The notes below the pieces were generated by a model. That model searched no databases. It saw nothing but the letters and a program-made list of their open reading frames with translations, and had not been told where the DNA came from. Position numbers and translations under genes: made by a program. From positions 1 through 64,000 of the forward strand of contig JAULBX010011100.1 of the NCBI GenBank assembly GCA_032358255.1: a DNA stretch of 64,000 nt, written 5' to 3'. Numbering within the stretch: position 1 is the first letter of the stretch; every line of letters starts with the position of its first letter. Shown here one piece after another: positions 33,701 to 49,958 of the stretch. The stretch is from Heterotrichella gracilis. Its lineage: Eukaryota > Sar > Xanthophyceae > Tribonematales > Xanthonemataceae.

Positions 33701-35601
33701 TTGCTAAGCCCAAGGCTAGAGCATGCATTCTTTTTTGGAAATCACAAACCTTATTTGCTGGCATGGAGACTGGCTGCAGGGCACCGCGCCATTAACTGCC
33801 GCATTGAACCCTAGCTAGCCTTGCCCAAAACCCTAAACCCATAACCCTGATCCCTACCGCAGCCAAGGAGCTTGAGGAGCGTCTGCAGGAGGACCGCACC
33901 ACCAACCGCCGCACACCGCAGCTGCTCACATGCTTCTTCAGCGCAAGGGGAGGGCAAGAGAAAGGTGGGGCAGGGGAGGACATTGGGGGCAGGATTGCGA
34001 GGGTTTTGGTCGGGATGTGGGGGTTAGGGGTTGCCTTGGCACACGATGTGCAGTTTGCATGCTTTGCCTGTGTTGGCTATCTCGGATGTTTGATGTTGCT
34101 GAAACGAGATGCCGGTGGTGCTGGCATCGATTTGGTGGGCTTAGTTTGGTGCGGCATGGAGCTGCGGTGACATCCCCAATTTCTGGCATGGTCCCCGAAA
34201 CACATATGAAAATATGCGGCATAATTTAATTCAAATGCTGGGTATAAATTCAGGCCTGTTTGAAATCCACACCATGTGTCCCGCAGAGTCATCCGGCCTG
34301 TCCCGCTCCTGCGCCCTGCGGCGGCCCACCGCGCAGGCCATGGCGGACGACGGGCTGGCGCTGCTGCGGCGGTGGGCGGGGGGGCACCAGCAGTGGGCGG
34401 TCACTGGTCTGGGTCTGTCTGCAGGCAACTTTGTGGCGGCGCCCACGGGGGCCAGCACCATCACGAGGTGCGGGAGCGGGGTGCGTGGATGAGGTGTTGG
34501 AAACCCCTTGAACCCTGTGGAACCCTTGGAAACCCTTGGAAACCCTTGGGAACCCTTGGTAATCAATATGATGTACCAATGTCGCCAGGCATGGAATGGA
34601 CTTCCCTGCAAGCATCCGCATTCATGTAAAATATGCATGCATGTGTACAGCAGTAAACCTGGGTTGTGGCTACGTAGTGGTGGTTCAAAGGGCAGGATGA
34701 TCTACAAGATGGGCTCACCAGCTGTGCTTACCCGGGCGGTTGCAGGTTCCTAAAGCCTGCAGCAGCGGTGCGTGAAGGGGAGAGTGACATGAGTGCAGAA
34801 GAGGGGATGGCACCACCACGCACATCCGCCGGCAACCTGCCCAATGGGGAGACGCAAGTGGACCACAGGGGAGGGACCCTGTCTGGCAGCGGGACCATGG
34901 CTAGCATCATCTCAGCTGGTGAGGAGGGCAAGGATCCGGTGCTAAGGGGGGAGGGCATGAGCAATGCAACCAGGGGAGGGGATTTCCTGGCCTGTGTGGG
35001 AGAGGTGGCGGCGGAGGGGTGGCAGCAGGGGGAGTACAGCGAGGTTTGTGGACAGGGAAGGGAGGCTGGGTCAGCGTGTGAAGGGGACATGGCTGGGGCA
35101 TGTGGGTCAGAGGCGGCTGGTATGATATTTAATGACCCTGGGATGGATCTCATCCCCGGGACATCGGTGAGCCCCAGGCATGGCAATGGCACTGGCAGCG
35201 AGGATGGTGGCCAAATGGCATCCGACCACCCCCCACACGCGATGACTCCTCGTGAGGAGGATTCGGCTACTGAAGCCACATGCAGTGTTCACATGGGTGG
35301 TAGGCCTATGGCAGGGGAGGAGGATGTAGGGGGAAGGGCGCGGGGAGGGGGGCAGGCTGGCGGGGGTGGCGTGTATGGGTATGATGTGGGAGACATCGAT
35401 CAGTCTGTGCTGGATGAACTGCCTTATGACATAAGGAGGGAGGTGGAGCGGCACATGGGGCGTGGGCCTAGGGCGGGGCAAAGGGGTGCGAAGAGGGCGC
35501 AGCAGGGGAGGGGGTCTGGTGGCAGAGGGGGGAAGAAGGGGAAACGGGAGGCATCGGCGGGGGATATTGCCAGATTCTTTCAGAAACCAGAAACCTCATA
35601 G
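30783..35601 (+). CDS. POLH: DNA polymerase eta (translesion synthesis)
   Basis: Exons are 30783-31018, 31292-31403, 31891-32046, 32355-32589, 32818-32910, 33209-33415, 33863-33964, 34287-34467 and 34746-35601, for 725 residues in phase. The Y-family palm is clear: VAHVDLDAFYTQVEVERDP with the metal-binding Asp15, AVSYEARARGVKR, and the catalytic pair in RASIDECYLDVT (Asp133, Glu134). CSAGVAHNKLLAKLGSGLHKP and LRQLGGKFGQEL follow, then the little finger with VGCGKTFQGRNAI and LEERLQEDR. A 200-residue Gly-rich disordered tail leads to a ubiquitin-binding motif (DIDQSVLDELPYDIRREV, 657-674) and a degenerate PCNA-binding end (DIARFF, 714-719). The enzyme copies past UV dimers in the nucleus; a UBM rather than a UBZ finger is the known plant arrangement. 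An insertion with LRTLTPEDDRLVNDSNG near residue 50 lengthens the finger loop. Confidence 0.94.
34497..34560 (+). repeat. TTGGAAACCC decamer repeat in polymerase eta intron 8
   Basis: Six imperfect ten-base units follow the exon 8 donor by about 30 bases. It is a simple tandem repeat in the intron before the last exon. Confidence 0.85.
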
Positions 35602-36346
35602 GCAGGCCTGCAGTATGGAACGAACGAATGAATGAATACAGTGATTAATTGAGTCGTTAATGTTCCAATTTGTTTCTCACCTTGCTGGTTGGGGGTGCTC
35701 TAGTATTAGTAAGAATTGCACCCTGCGCCCCACTGGCTTATTGCAGGTTTAGGACCACGCTAACTAGTTAAAATTCTTTTGTACTTGGAGTGTGTAATGA
35801 TTTTGCTTGTCCTCTGTTTTATTTCTCTCTGTTAGAAGGTTGAGGGCGTTTGTCCGCCTTAAATGGCCTCACAATGTCAACCAGTCACTGTGCAGCACTT
35901 GGGAAGAAAATACTATTATTATAATAATGGACCTCACTTCAAGCACTGAGACCCAGTAGCCCACATAGGTATAAGTGTGTGACAACGTGGTAACTAAACG
36001 ACACCTGGTGCACAAACGCTGATGCTCAAACGCTTTGTTGCAGTGTGGTTAGCCTGACTGTTCATCACTGGGCATTGCTGGTTTATGCATGCATGCAAAA
36101 AGTTGCCTGCAGCAACTTGCAGCTGTATGTACGCAACAAGCCTACTAGGTAGACCGTGCCACGAACTCGTAGCTTTGCTAAACGACCTGCTTGTTCCTGC
36201 TGCCTCTCTCGCCTACCTCGTTTCGGCTGTGTGAACTCCACATCATTGGACATGCCGTCAGTGGGAGCATAACCTTAATCAGCTCCATTCAAACTGCTAC
36301 AACTAGGCAGATACAATCCACTAGGAGGGGTTGTTCTTTGCCAGAC
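35602..36346. other. Intergenic stretch, polymerase eta 3' end and ERp29 promoter
   Basis: No gene is seen. TGTAA at 35793-35797, 192 bases after the stop codon, is a plausible green-algal poly(A) signal for polymerase eta. A short run of alternating TGCATGCATGC lies near 36085. The final 200 bases should hold the promoter and 5' UTR of the ERp29-like gene. Confidence 0.5.
35793..35797 (+). terminator. POLH: TGTAA candidate poly(A) signal for polymerase eta
   Basis: TGTAA is the common poly(A) signal of many green algae. Its position 192 bases past the stop codon is reasonable. The motif is short, so chance is possible. Confidence 0.35.
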
Positions 36347-38712
36347 ATGGCACGCATCTGGGCGTCTGTAGTCCTGTTGCTAGGACTGTGTTTGAAAGCC
36401 TCAGCATATGATGACTATGGTGGCTCTGAGGGGGGGGGCCATGGCTCTGCATCAGACAGCTTTACCTCACCCAGCAACACAGACATACCTGGTGTGCTCG
36501 AACTGGACCAGTACACGTATGACAAAATAGTGGATGGGAGCAGAAACGTGCTCCTGATCGTGCATGGTGAGTAGGCCTGATACTGACTTGGATTGTGACA
36601 GTCTGCTTAGGGGACGCCACGTAAGCGCCCAGTACCCTATGGTAAAAATCATATTGAGTTGTTAAGTGTTGTTTATTGGTGATCACTGCATGCCATATTG
36701 CTGACAAACTGGCTGCGCTTCACACATGTTGTGTGCGACCATGCAGATATTGACCAAGGCATGAGTTACGTGGTACGAACAAACGCCTTGCCCACCCTAC
36801 CTAGTGCAGTTTGTGTTCAAAGACCCTGGAACCATCAGTAACCACTCAGTCCTTGCCACTCGCCCTCATGACTCAATGCCATTGCTTGATGTCTTGGCAA
36901 TGTAACCTCAGGGTGGTACTGGGTAAAACGGCCCCAACTTGGTGTGACTGCTGAGGTTACATTGCCTGGTTGCTTGTGCAACACTCTGCTCCCAGTGTCA
37001 AATCATACTGCAAGATTGTGCTCCACAGTGCACAGTGCTGCACCCATTCGGTGCCACCCTGCCTGCCAATTTCACCTCCCCCTGTGCCCATTTTACCTCC
37101 CCTGTGACGCATCCTTCCCTGCCCCTGCAGAACCTGCGGCGCGAGCTGATTGACCTGGCGGAGCAGTTTGCCGCGCATCCGGGGGTGTTGCTGGCCAAGG
37201 TTGACAGCAGCGTTGAAGCGGTGCAGGCCTTGGGGCCTTTCGGGTACGATCAAATGCTTTTTTTATGTATTTCCAGAGGCACCGTGTGATTTCGGTTCAT
37301 TTGCTCATAATGTAAATTAAACATAATTTGAAAGCAAATTAGTTTGTAACACTATTTCTTACATATTGCATTTAGATCCTGACCAAAAATTGCAAATGGG
37401 TGTAGTCGGAATATCAATTCACTTTCATTTGTTTCCTCTCACAGTATTGTGCCTCACAGGTCCGCAGACGCCTTCTTCTTCCCCAAGTCATCCACCACAC
37501 CGGAGCACTACACGGGCGCCATCAAAACCGCACCCCTGGCCAAGTACCTCAAGGACAAGGTGGGGCCCGCGGGCACTGTGGCCCCGCTCATGCCGCATGT
37601 GCACAGCTTCTTGGCGGCAGGCGCCACCAGCCAGCAGCAGCACGAGGCCCTCAAGCAGGTGGAGGGGCTTGTGAAGGCGGGGCTGACGCCGGCAGAGGCC
37701 AGGTGGGGCCGCATGGGACACCCACTCTCCATGCATTCATTTTGGGGTTGTGAGGCAATTAGTCGTATTGCGCCTGAGGGGGTGTACATGCGTGGCGGGG
37801 CATGGGTCGGGTTGTGGTGCATGGGTTTGGCAATAGCGAGAGTCATGTGGGCCAGCTTTTCTCTATGCTAAAGCAAAGGCAGCAGGTTTGGGACTAGGAG
37901 CTGGGGCCAAGCAGTGCCATGCACTGGAGTTGTCTGCATCGGCAAAGTGCGTGGCTCATTGTTGATCGACCACACCCCAAAGTGCCTGGAGGATATACGT
38001 GCATGATCACGCTTTGACATTGGCGACAGCATGATACAACCTTAGTTGTAATCATGGTGCAAACAACTCCAGTTGATTGCATGACAGCCAGAACATCAGT
38101 CATTCCGTACAGCCATGCACAAGCGCCATCCACTCCTGTCCTGGCTCTGTGTACTATTTCTTACTGTTTTGACCAGTCGGTCATCCCATTTGACATCGTG
38201 CTTGTCAGACTCGTGATTCGCACCCCCTTACAGGCTTGGTCACTGGTACGCTAAGACCATGTCCAGCACCCTTGCCAAGGGCGCCTCCTACCCTGTCAAC
38301 GAGCGCAAGCGCCTGCTCAAGCTGTTGGGCGGCGATGTTGCGCTCAAGCTGGAGAAGCAGGCTGAGTTCCAGACGAGGCTGCGGGTGTTGGAGGTGCGAT
38401 GGGGGGGTGGTGGGAGGGCTGCTATGCTAACCCTAAACCCTAAACGTGTCCTGTAGTTTGCCCCAGCAGAGGTTATTAACCAGTCTAACCAGTCGCATAT
38501 AAGTGTGTGGGTAGTGATTGTGGACCGATGGATGATTGATGGTGTGATCTTGAGTTGTCCACATATTGCTCTTTGATTCGTACTAGCTGTCTGATAGCAG
38601 CAGGTTGCTTCAGTTACCCTGCCCGCCTAAGTCTGTTTTACACGTTGCCCTGCAGGTTTTCAGCCCTTCACATGCAGAATCTGCTGGCAAGGGTCACGGC
38701 GAGGAGTTGTGA
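36347..38712 (+). CDS. ERP29: ERp29-like ER chaperone, cysteine-free
   Basis: Exons are 36347-36566, 36747-36772 (26 bases), 37131-37243, 37445-37702, 38234-38393 and 38656-38712, for 277 residues in phase. A signal peptide (MARIWASVVLLLGLCLKASA) precedes a thioredoxin-fold domain aligned to ERp29: LELDQYTYDKIV, NVLLIVHDIDQGMSYV, RRELIDLAEQFA, VLLAKVDSS, FFFPKSS, HYTGAIKTAPLAKYLK. No CxxC and no cysteine at all follows the signal peptide. The helical ERp29C domain comes next (HWYAKTMSSTLAKGASYPVNE then LEKQAEFQTRLRVLEVF). The end is HGEEL, close to the KEEL retrieval signal of animal ERp29, so it should be an ER-lumen protein. ERp29 aids secretory protein folding without redox chemistry. The micro-exon codes the segment where a PDI would have its active site. 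Plant PDI-D proteins share the C-terminal domain but keep CGHC. Confidence 0.9.
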
Positions 38713-39553
38713 AATCAAAATGACGGGAGTACTGCAGATTCTTGTGAACTGCCGTAGCATACCATTCACGGGCGACTGTATTGGGGCATCTATACTGACG
38801 TTCGCCCAGGCTAGGGTGGGGTGGTAGGATTTGTCAAAGGACTGTGGATTGGTGTAAATTATGGGTCAATGTGTTCAACTCAGAAGAGGCGAAGCATATG
38901 ACCCCAATGACGGGTGGGAAGTGCGCTAACAAACTGTGTCCAGGTTCACTCACGTGTCAGCCTATCATGGCTACTGCCGAACTGGGTGCACAAGTATACA
39001 AGGAGATCAAGACAACTCCACCTGTGCCCTCAAGCACCGAGTGCTGGCAGAAAGAAAGCAATTGGGAAACACAACAGATTAAATTGGACAAACAAACGGA
39101 ATTAATTTCCATGGCAACTCTCCCCGTTTGCGTTATCCATGCGCATCCCAAGATGACGTGTGACCCAGTCAGGCGGCGCCACGCTGGCAACCCTCAAAGC
39201 AGCCGCTGAGCTTTTCTGCGAACCCTCAAAGCAGCAGCCCTCCACTGTTTGTCCATCAAATCCAAGGGCACAGCGTGTGGTGTCCCAAAAACCTCTCCTT
39301 CCTTGAAAACTATGTGTTGATCGAGCAGGGTGTTTGCAGAGTTGGGTCTGCAGCCGCTGGGCTGTGCCCTGGCACGCGGGTCACAGGCAGGTCCTGGCCG
39401 TGTGGCGCAGCGTTAGCCATTATGGCAGACTGATTGAGGGTCTGCAGCGGCCCCTCGCGGTCTCCATGGGGTCTCCACTCCACTCGTCCCCTTGAGTGGC
39501 CCGCCGAGGCGCTCAAGATCGCTTCTTGCCCTGTTTTTGCCCGTCCAGTAGCG
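38713..39553. other. Intergenic stretch before the kinase gene
   Basis: No gene is seen. TGTAA at 38853-38857, 141 bases after the ERp29 stop, is a candidate poly(A) signal. The last 200 bases are the likely promoter and 5' UTR of the kinase, whose reading frame is open upstream of the chosen ATG back to about 39434 without homology. Confidence 0.5.
38853..38857 (+). terminator. ERP29: TGTAA candidate poly(A) signal for the ERp29-like gene
   Basis: TGTAA lies 141 bases past the stop codon, the expected range for green-algal 3' ends. Single-motif evidence only. Confidence 0.35.
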
Positions 39554-44432
<4,879 letters not shown>

Positions 44433-47097
44433 ACGCGCGTGTGGCAGGTGGTGTAGGGAGGGGCGCGGGGTAGGGTAAGGGTTGGGGCCCTCCCAAGAGA
44501 CAAAGCAGAGGGGTGGATGCGCGGGTGGGGGAGTGTGTGGGGGAAGGGGGGCTGGGGGTTAGCGTAAGGGATGGGGCCCTTCCACCAATCGCGAGTGCCA
44601 CAAGTCCGCAACGTATTTTTTTCTAGGTTTGTTAGCTTCGAATACATGTTTTCAAAAGATCAATTTTCCTTGACCCCTCGTCATTGGCCTGTGTTTTAGT
44701 TGGCTGGAGGGGTAGGCGGCGCTGCGGGGTTTACGATTCTGCGCACACCTGTGTGGGGCCAGCGCATTTGGCTTGCCCATTATGAGGGGGTGAGCATGAA
44801 CACCGCAGCGCCGCGGCATGCTGCTGCATGGGCAGCAGCTTTTGGAGGGCCAGTATGGAGGGTGAACGTGGTGTAGCAATTGCATGAGGTACCTTAGGTA
44901 CCACTGAGGGTAGCGTCGGCCCTTTGGTGATTTTTCCGCACGAGCGCTGCACTGCACTGCACTGCAGCTTTGGAGGTCGCAGGTAGCATGTGGATGTAGT
45001 CCATGACTGTTACAGTAAATACAGTTACGAAGGAGGCAGCTTCGGCAGATTATCTGCTTGCTGCCTTTTACAGTATGAGCATGCAAAGCGCATGATTCAT
45101 GCAATTAATGGTGTTTGTTCGTCTGTTTCTAAAAAATTTCTTCTACGCGCAGTCTCACACTGGCTTTGACTACAAAAAACTCGTAAATACCAACGACCCC
45201 GCGTCGTATTTTCTGCACCACCTTTAAAAACAGTCGATAAGTCATCTTTTTTGCAAGACTTTTACGCGCGGTATACATACGGTACAGTGTGTCTCGAGTG
45301 CCTGTGCACCAGGGCCTGTGTTTCCCATATGGCAATTGCTTGCCATTAGTAGGAAAACATCAGGGGTATGTTTTACCGTTCTGGTCATGGACAGGTTGTT
45401 TTCGTTTATCAGTCCATGCCTGTGGGTTTTGGCCTTCTGCCGTCTGGGTGCAGTGTGGTTTGCCAGCTGGTGGTGCTTTGATAGCCACAGGTGAATCACC
45501 ATGACATGATATGGTCATGATGGTAGCTGGCCAAATTTTGGACTATGCACAGCTGTGCTGGAATAATTCGTATGATTTGGTTTTCGTTGCAGCCAGTGTG
45601 ATATTCTGATCCACTTGGCGAGTCGCAGACAGTGGTTGTCCATGGTGATTTGCCAACCGGCACACTTACTTACACCCTTCCTGTCGAGAGGAATGTGCTG
45701 TGGTGTAGGTGTGTATTTGTGCCAGCCAGTCAACCTGGTAGAGTGGCTGCAAAATTCAAGTTTTCGTCACGGAACCGTTGTGATTGTTCAAGATTTAGAG
45801 GGGAGTGTGAGGTGTTTATGGGGACGGAAGCGTCCATTATCTTGTCAAACACTTTCCCTTATTTGTAACGTTTGAAGAAGATCTTGTTCAACATGCTGCG
45901 CGGAAGTAGATTTGTGGACACTGTCAATGGCATTTGGATATGACACATTGTGGTGCACCTTGGTGTGGACATCTGGATCATTCATTGAACGATGCGGCAC
46001 GCGAACCAAAAGCCGGCTGTAAGAACTGTGACAGGAAGGCAACTAGCTGGCGAACAGGTGGCAACTTAGCTGGTATGGTGCATGAGGAGAAGACAACAGG
46101 GTTGAACGTTTTCCCTCGTGCACCAGGCAGGATAACGAGGAACCCTATACAAGGGTTTCAGGGTAAATGTTTTGGTCGGACCTGCTGGGCAGCTGCAGTG
46201 TGTGTGTGGTGCTCTGACGCCACGCGAAGGCAACGATAAAAGTCAGTGACTTTGCTTTTGTGTCCTTTGAAGGGACGCTTTCTCCTTGTCTGACGTACGA
46301 CAAGCGCTGTAACAGGGACGTCATCGTGCACAGTTTTTTACACTGCTGTACAAGCCTTGGAGTACTGTATTATCTGTTTGAAGAGACAGTTTATCTGTGT
46401 GAAGAAACAGGTATCACGCGTGGCTTCCAAAGAGGTTCCGTCGTTTTGGTTGATATCTGCCCACATACAACGCTTGTCGGCATCCATACTATTGGTGTTC
46501 ACGCTACATGCTGTTGCTAGTCTTCCAGCCCCTTTCAGGCTGTGTCCACGTGTGTTTTACAACCACAGATAGCAGCAACACGAAGCAGAAGCAAGTTGAC
46601 AGCGCCCAGTACAACTTTTGGTTCAACTACCAACTTCAGTGAAGCTTACCAGTGACTTAACAGCACCTATTTCAGCTCCTTAGCAAATTCTACGCCCTTT
46701 TCGCAAGGTAAGGTACACTGTAGCCTACTGCACTAGCAAGCCATATTGAAAATGACCATGTCTGTGACTTATTGGAAGAGGCACCGTGTCCAAACTGATG
46801 ATACAGAAAGTGTTGACCTGCAGTTGAGGCACGGCATGTCAGAATGGCCCTGTCCTGATGCCAAAGTAACCCTGCCATTATAAAGGCTGACTGCGTGATT
46901 TACCAGCATGCACCGCAGTCCCAGAAACCACCCATGCGTCGCCACTATCGCAGCAGACTATTGACGCGTGACCAAACCTTTGCTAACCCCTCATGGGGCT
47001 GTGAATAGCAGCGTAAATCACCCATGGCATGTGCACAGGGCTGTCCATTCACCGCTGGCCAGTGACCTTCCGCTAGACCTCTCCAAGTCCCTAGCAC
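44433..47097. other. Intergenic stretch with unassigned short open frames
   Basis: I support no gene here. The first 150 bases are a G-rich repeat of a GGGTGG...GGGGCCCT unit in the kinase 3' region (4446x and 4452x copies). From about 45000 to 46600 the DNA is clearly AT-richer than the rest. It carries three consecutive + strand open frames (45632-45868, 45934-46239, 46260-46520) with protein-like, Cys-containing text but no ATG at their starts and no recognised family. They may be chance frames or a remnant of an inserted element. The last 400 bases are the promoter side of the phosphatase gene. Confidence 0.4.
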
Positions 47098-49958
47098 ATG
47101 CGTTCCCACACCCTCAGGCGACTCCTTCAGCCAATCCAAGCTGCGATATCCATTGACTCAGCCGCCCTCAGCACCACTCAGCAACAGCCCTGCGTCTCCA
47201 ACCCCAGGGCCTCCCAACTCGCTTGCCAGCTACCTCAACTCCAATACCTACCAAGCTTGTTAAGCCCTGCACAATATATGTTAACTACCAGCACTACCCG
47301 ACCCCTCGCCGCAGCTAACCAGGCCAGTACCAGGCCTACAGGGCCCTCAGCAGCAACGCAGCAACCCTCCCCAATGACGCAGAGCACCATACCCACACGG
47401 CCGGCGGAGCAGGCAGCTCCTGTCCCTGTGCGCTTGGCGCGGCCGGTGGACCAGCCAGGGCCCACTGCTGTGCACTTGGGGGTTTCCAGGGACCAAGGTA
47501 AAGGGCATCATAAACCCATTTGAAAAGTTATTTGTCTTCTGGTGTGTGAAGAAATTCCATGTTGTCAGTTGCAAGCCGTTTGCCAAAAAGACTGCTTAAA
47601 TTGATTCCCTGGCTCCATGGCAAAATCTTGGCAAATGTCTGTCTGTACGTGAAGTGGCGCGGGCTCTGGGTCCAGATTGCTTGCTTGATGCATAATGGCT
47701 TCATGAAAGTGCATTGCATGGTTCAGTGCGTCACCTTCACCAACTAACACCATTTGATGGATTTGAATACATACAATTTACTGATGTTTATGATGATCTA
47801 TATGTTGCCAAATTGAGCCTGTCTGTTGCATGGCACAGGAGCTCGTGGGCACATGGAGGACCGCCATGCACTGGTGAAGGAGCTGTGTCCAGAAGGCGTG
47901 CAGGACAACCTGCCCAGATGGTGAGTGTGGTTGCAGTCCTCAATCTTGTCACCGCATGTAGGGTTATGGGTGCTGCTGAAATTTACTAGGTCCTTGTTAG
48001 CTCAATGCATGTTTTGCAGATTGCAGATTGCAGAAAACAGGACTCACATGCAATATGGACATCTGTCAGCCAAGGTCACACCTGCAGCAGAAGATATCCA
48101 CCGTCTAGAAAGCTCGTTCATTTTGTGCTAGTCAAGCTATTGCACTCCAGTGCCCCACATTTACACAATCTTGATTAACACCTGGGAATTCGTCCACAGC
48201 TTTGCAGGTGTATACGACGGCCACTCCAGTACCACGGCATCGCACCACGCCGCAGCACGCATCCACAAGTTGTTGGCTGCGGATGCAAACTTTGCGCGCT
48301 GCAAGGGCAACCCAGAGAGTGAGGCAGACGACGAGGCAGCAGCCAGCGCATTCAAAACCGCCTTTTTCCAGGCGAGAGACACGTGGCAAGGGGCTTGCAT
48401 ACTTCTGGAATGCCTTCTTGATTGCTGCGGGATGGCATGGGCCGCGCTGCCTTGTGAGGCTTTATAGTTAGCCGCTAATTAGACGCATTTTATTAAATGG
48501 ATTTGTTTATTGGTATACGTTAACTTACGATATGCATTATATTGCTTCAATTTTATTTGTACCCACTGCCCAGGTGGACGAGGAGCTGTACATCAACTCC
48601 AAGGGGCAGCGCTTTGGCAGCACCGCCCTGTGCGCAGTTCGGGTGGGCAGCGCGCTGTACACGGCACATGCGGGGGACAGCAGGGGCGTGCTCTGCCGCC
48701 AGGGCAAGGCGTACGCACTCACCAAGGACCACAAGCCAAATGTGCGTGGGGTGTGTGGGGTGGCCAGTGTCACACAGATGTTGGCTGTGCCTGAGAGTCA
48801 TGCAGTACAGTGAGATTATCACCTGGCACAGAAAACGTCGCATATGACCAGACCTTTACCCTTCGCACTCTTGACACAACATCCATTCCCTTGGTGATAA
48901 TATAAACCCTGCATCAAACCCCTTGTGCCCCACCATTCGTGTCATAAGTCAAATTGGCACAACACTGGAACACTCAGCTGAGACTTCTAGTCATCAGGCA
49001 GTGTGAATAGCTCTCATACCCCTGAGATACAAACCCTGCACATACACCCTCCTGCAGGTGTAGATAGGCGTAAACCTAAACCCTAAACCTTTTAACCCTA
49101 AACCCTTCTGCAGGTGCCAGAGGAGCGTGAGCGCATTGAGCGCGAGGGGGGGGAGATCGATACTTTGAGCAACCGCGTGGTGAACAGGGGACCCACAGTA
49201 ACCAACCGCCTGGCCATGTCACGCGCGCTGGGCGACTTTGAGTTCAAGGAGGGGAACCGGGTGGTGGAGGCGGAGCCCGATGTCAACAAGGTGGCGCTCA
49301 ACCCCAAGGTGGGTGTAATACACGTGGGAAGGGAAATGTGAGTGTGATTAGCAGGTAGCGCTCAATCCCAAGGTAGGTACATACTTGATATTTCTGAATC
49401 ACCTCCTCCTCCTTCAATTAAGCAGGAGGCGATGTGGAGGTTTACAGGTTGGGGAGGGCTCTTGATAATAATACCATTGTCAGTGGCTGCACCGTAATGC
49501 ATGTTATGTGGCTGGAGTGACCACAGTGAGGCAACGCATGTGTTTATTGCATTCGAGTTTATCAGATGTAAGTAACAGGGTGCGTATAGAACTGGCACAA
49601 TGACTTAGACTCTTTGCGCTGTATGTAAACCTCTGCTGTTTCACAGTTTAATCAAAACTAAAGACAATAGCGTACACCATGCACTGCAATGCCTGAAATA
49701 TCCCACCCCCGCTATCCCCCACAGGACCAGTTTGCCATCCTTGCCAGCGATGGCCTGTGGGACGTGATGTCCAACCAGCAGGGAGTGGACCTGGTGCTGA
49801 GCATCCTCGAAAAGCATGGCGCTGCCCCGCTGTCTGATGACCTGGCGTCAGAGGCCGCCACTGCACTGGTGGCTACCTCCCTCAGGCTGCACACCGCAGA
49901 CAACGTGACTGCCGTGGTGATGCTGTTTGACTGGGCTGGGAAGGCAGCTGAGGAGTGA
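47098..49958 (+). CDS. PP2C-family Ser/Thr protein phosphatase
   Basis: Exons are 47098-47497, 47839-47920, 48200-48371, 48574-48741, 49114-49308 and 49725-49958, for 416 residues in phase. All PP2C landmarks are present: GARGHMEDRHA (134-144), FAGVYDGHSS with metal-binding Asp167 and Gly168, FGSTALCAVRV, AHAGDSRGVL, LTKDHKP, RLAMSRALGD, ILASDGLWDVMS and TADNVTAVVM with Asp398. It should be an active Mn/Mg-dependent phosphatase. The first 133 residues are Ser/Thr/Gln/Pro-rich and begin MRSHTLRRLLQPIQAAISI, which resembles an organelle presequence; the start is the only in-frame ATG before the domain and is fairly secure. Intron 3 appears to begin GC (CAG|GCGAGA) rather than GT, the only such donor in the window. 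Introns 4 and 5 carry copies of the exon 5 edges. Its target is unknown; it neighbours a kinase but need not act with it. Confidence 0.92.
49041..49380 (+). repeat. Copies of both edges of phosphatase exon 5
   Basis: Upstream, CCTCCTGCAG|GTGTAGA at 49049-49065 mirrors the true acceptor CCTTCTGCAG|GTGCCAGA at 49104-49121. AAACCTAAACCCTAAACC sits between them. Downstream, 49354-49376 copies the exon 5 end and donor at 49292-49314, with an intact AAG|GTAGGT donor. Confidence 0.8.

Noticed and set aside
48372-48466. Read-through of phosphatase exon 3 to the stop after ...CEAL
   Set aside because: It would truncate the PP2C domain, whereas joining 48371 to 48574 restores it exactly.
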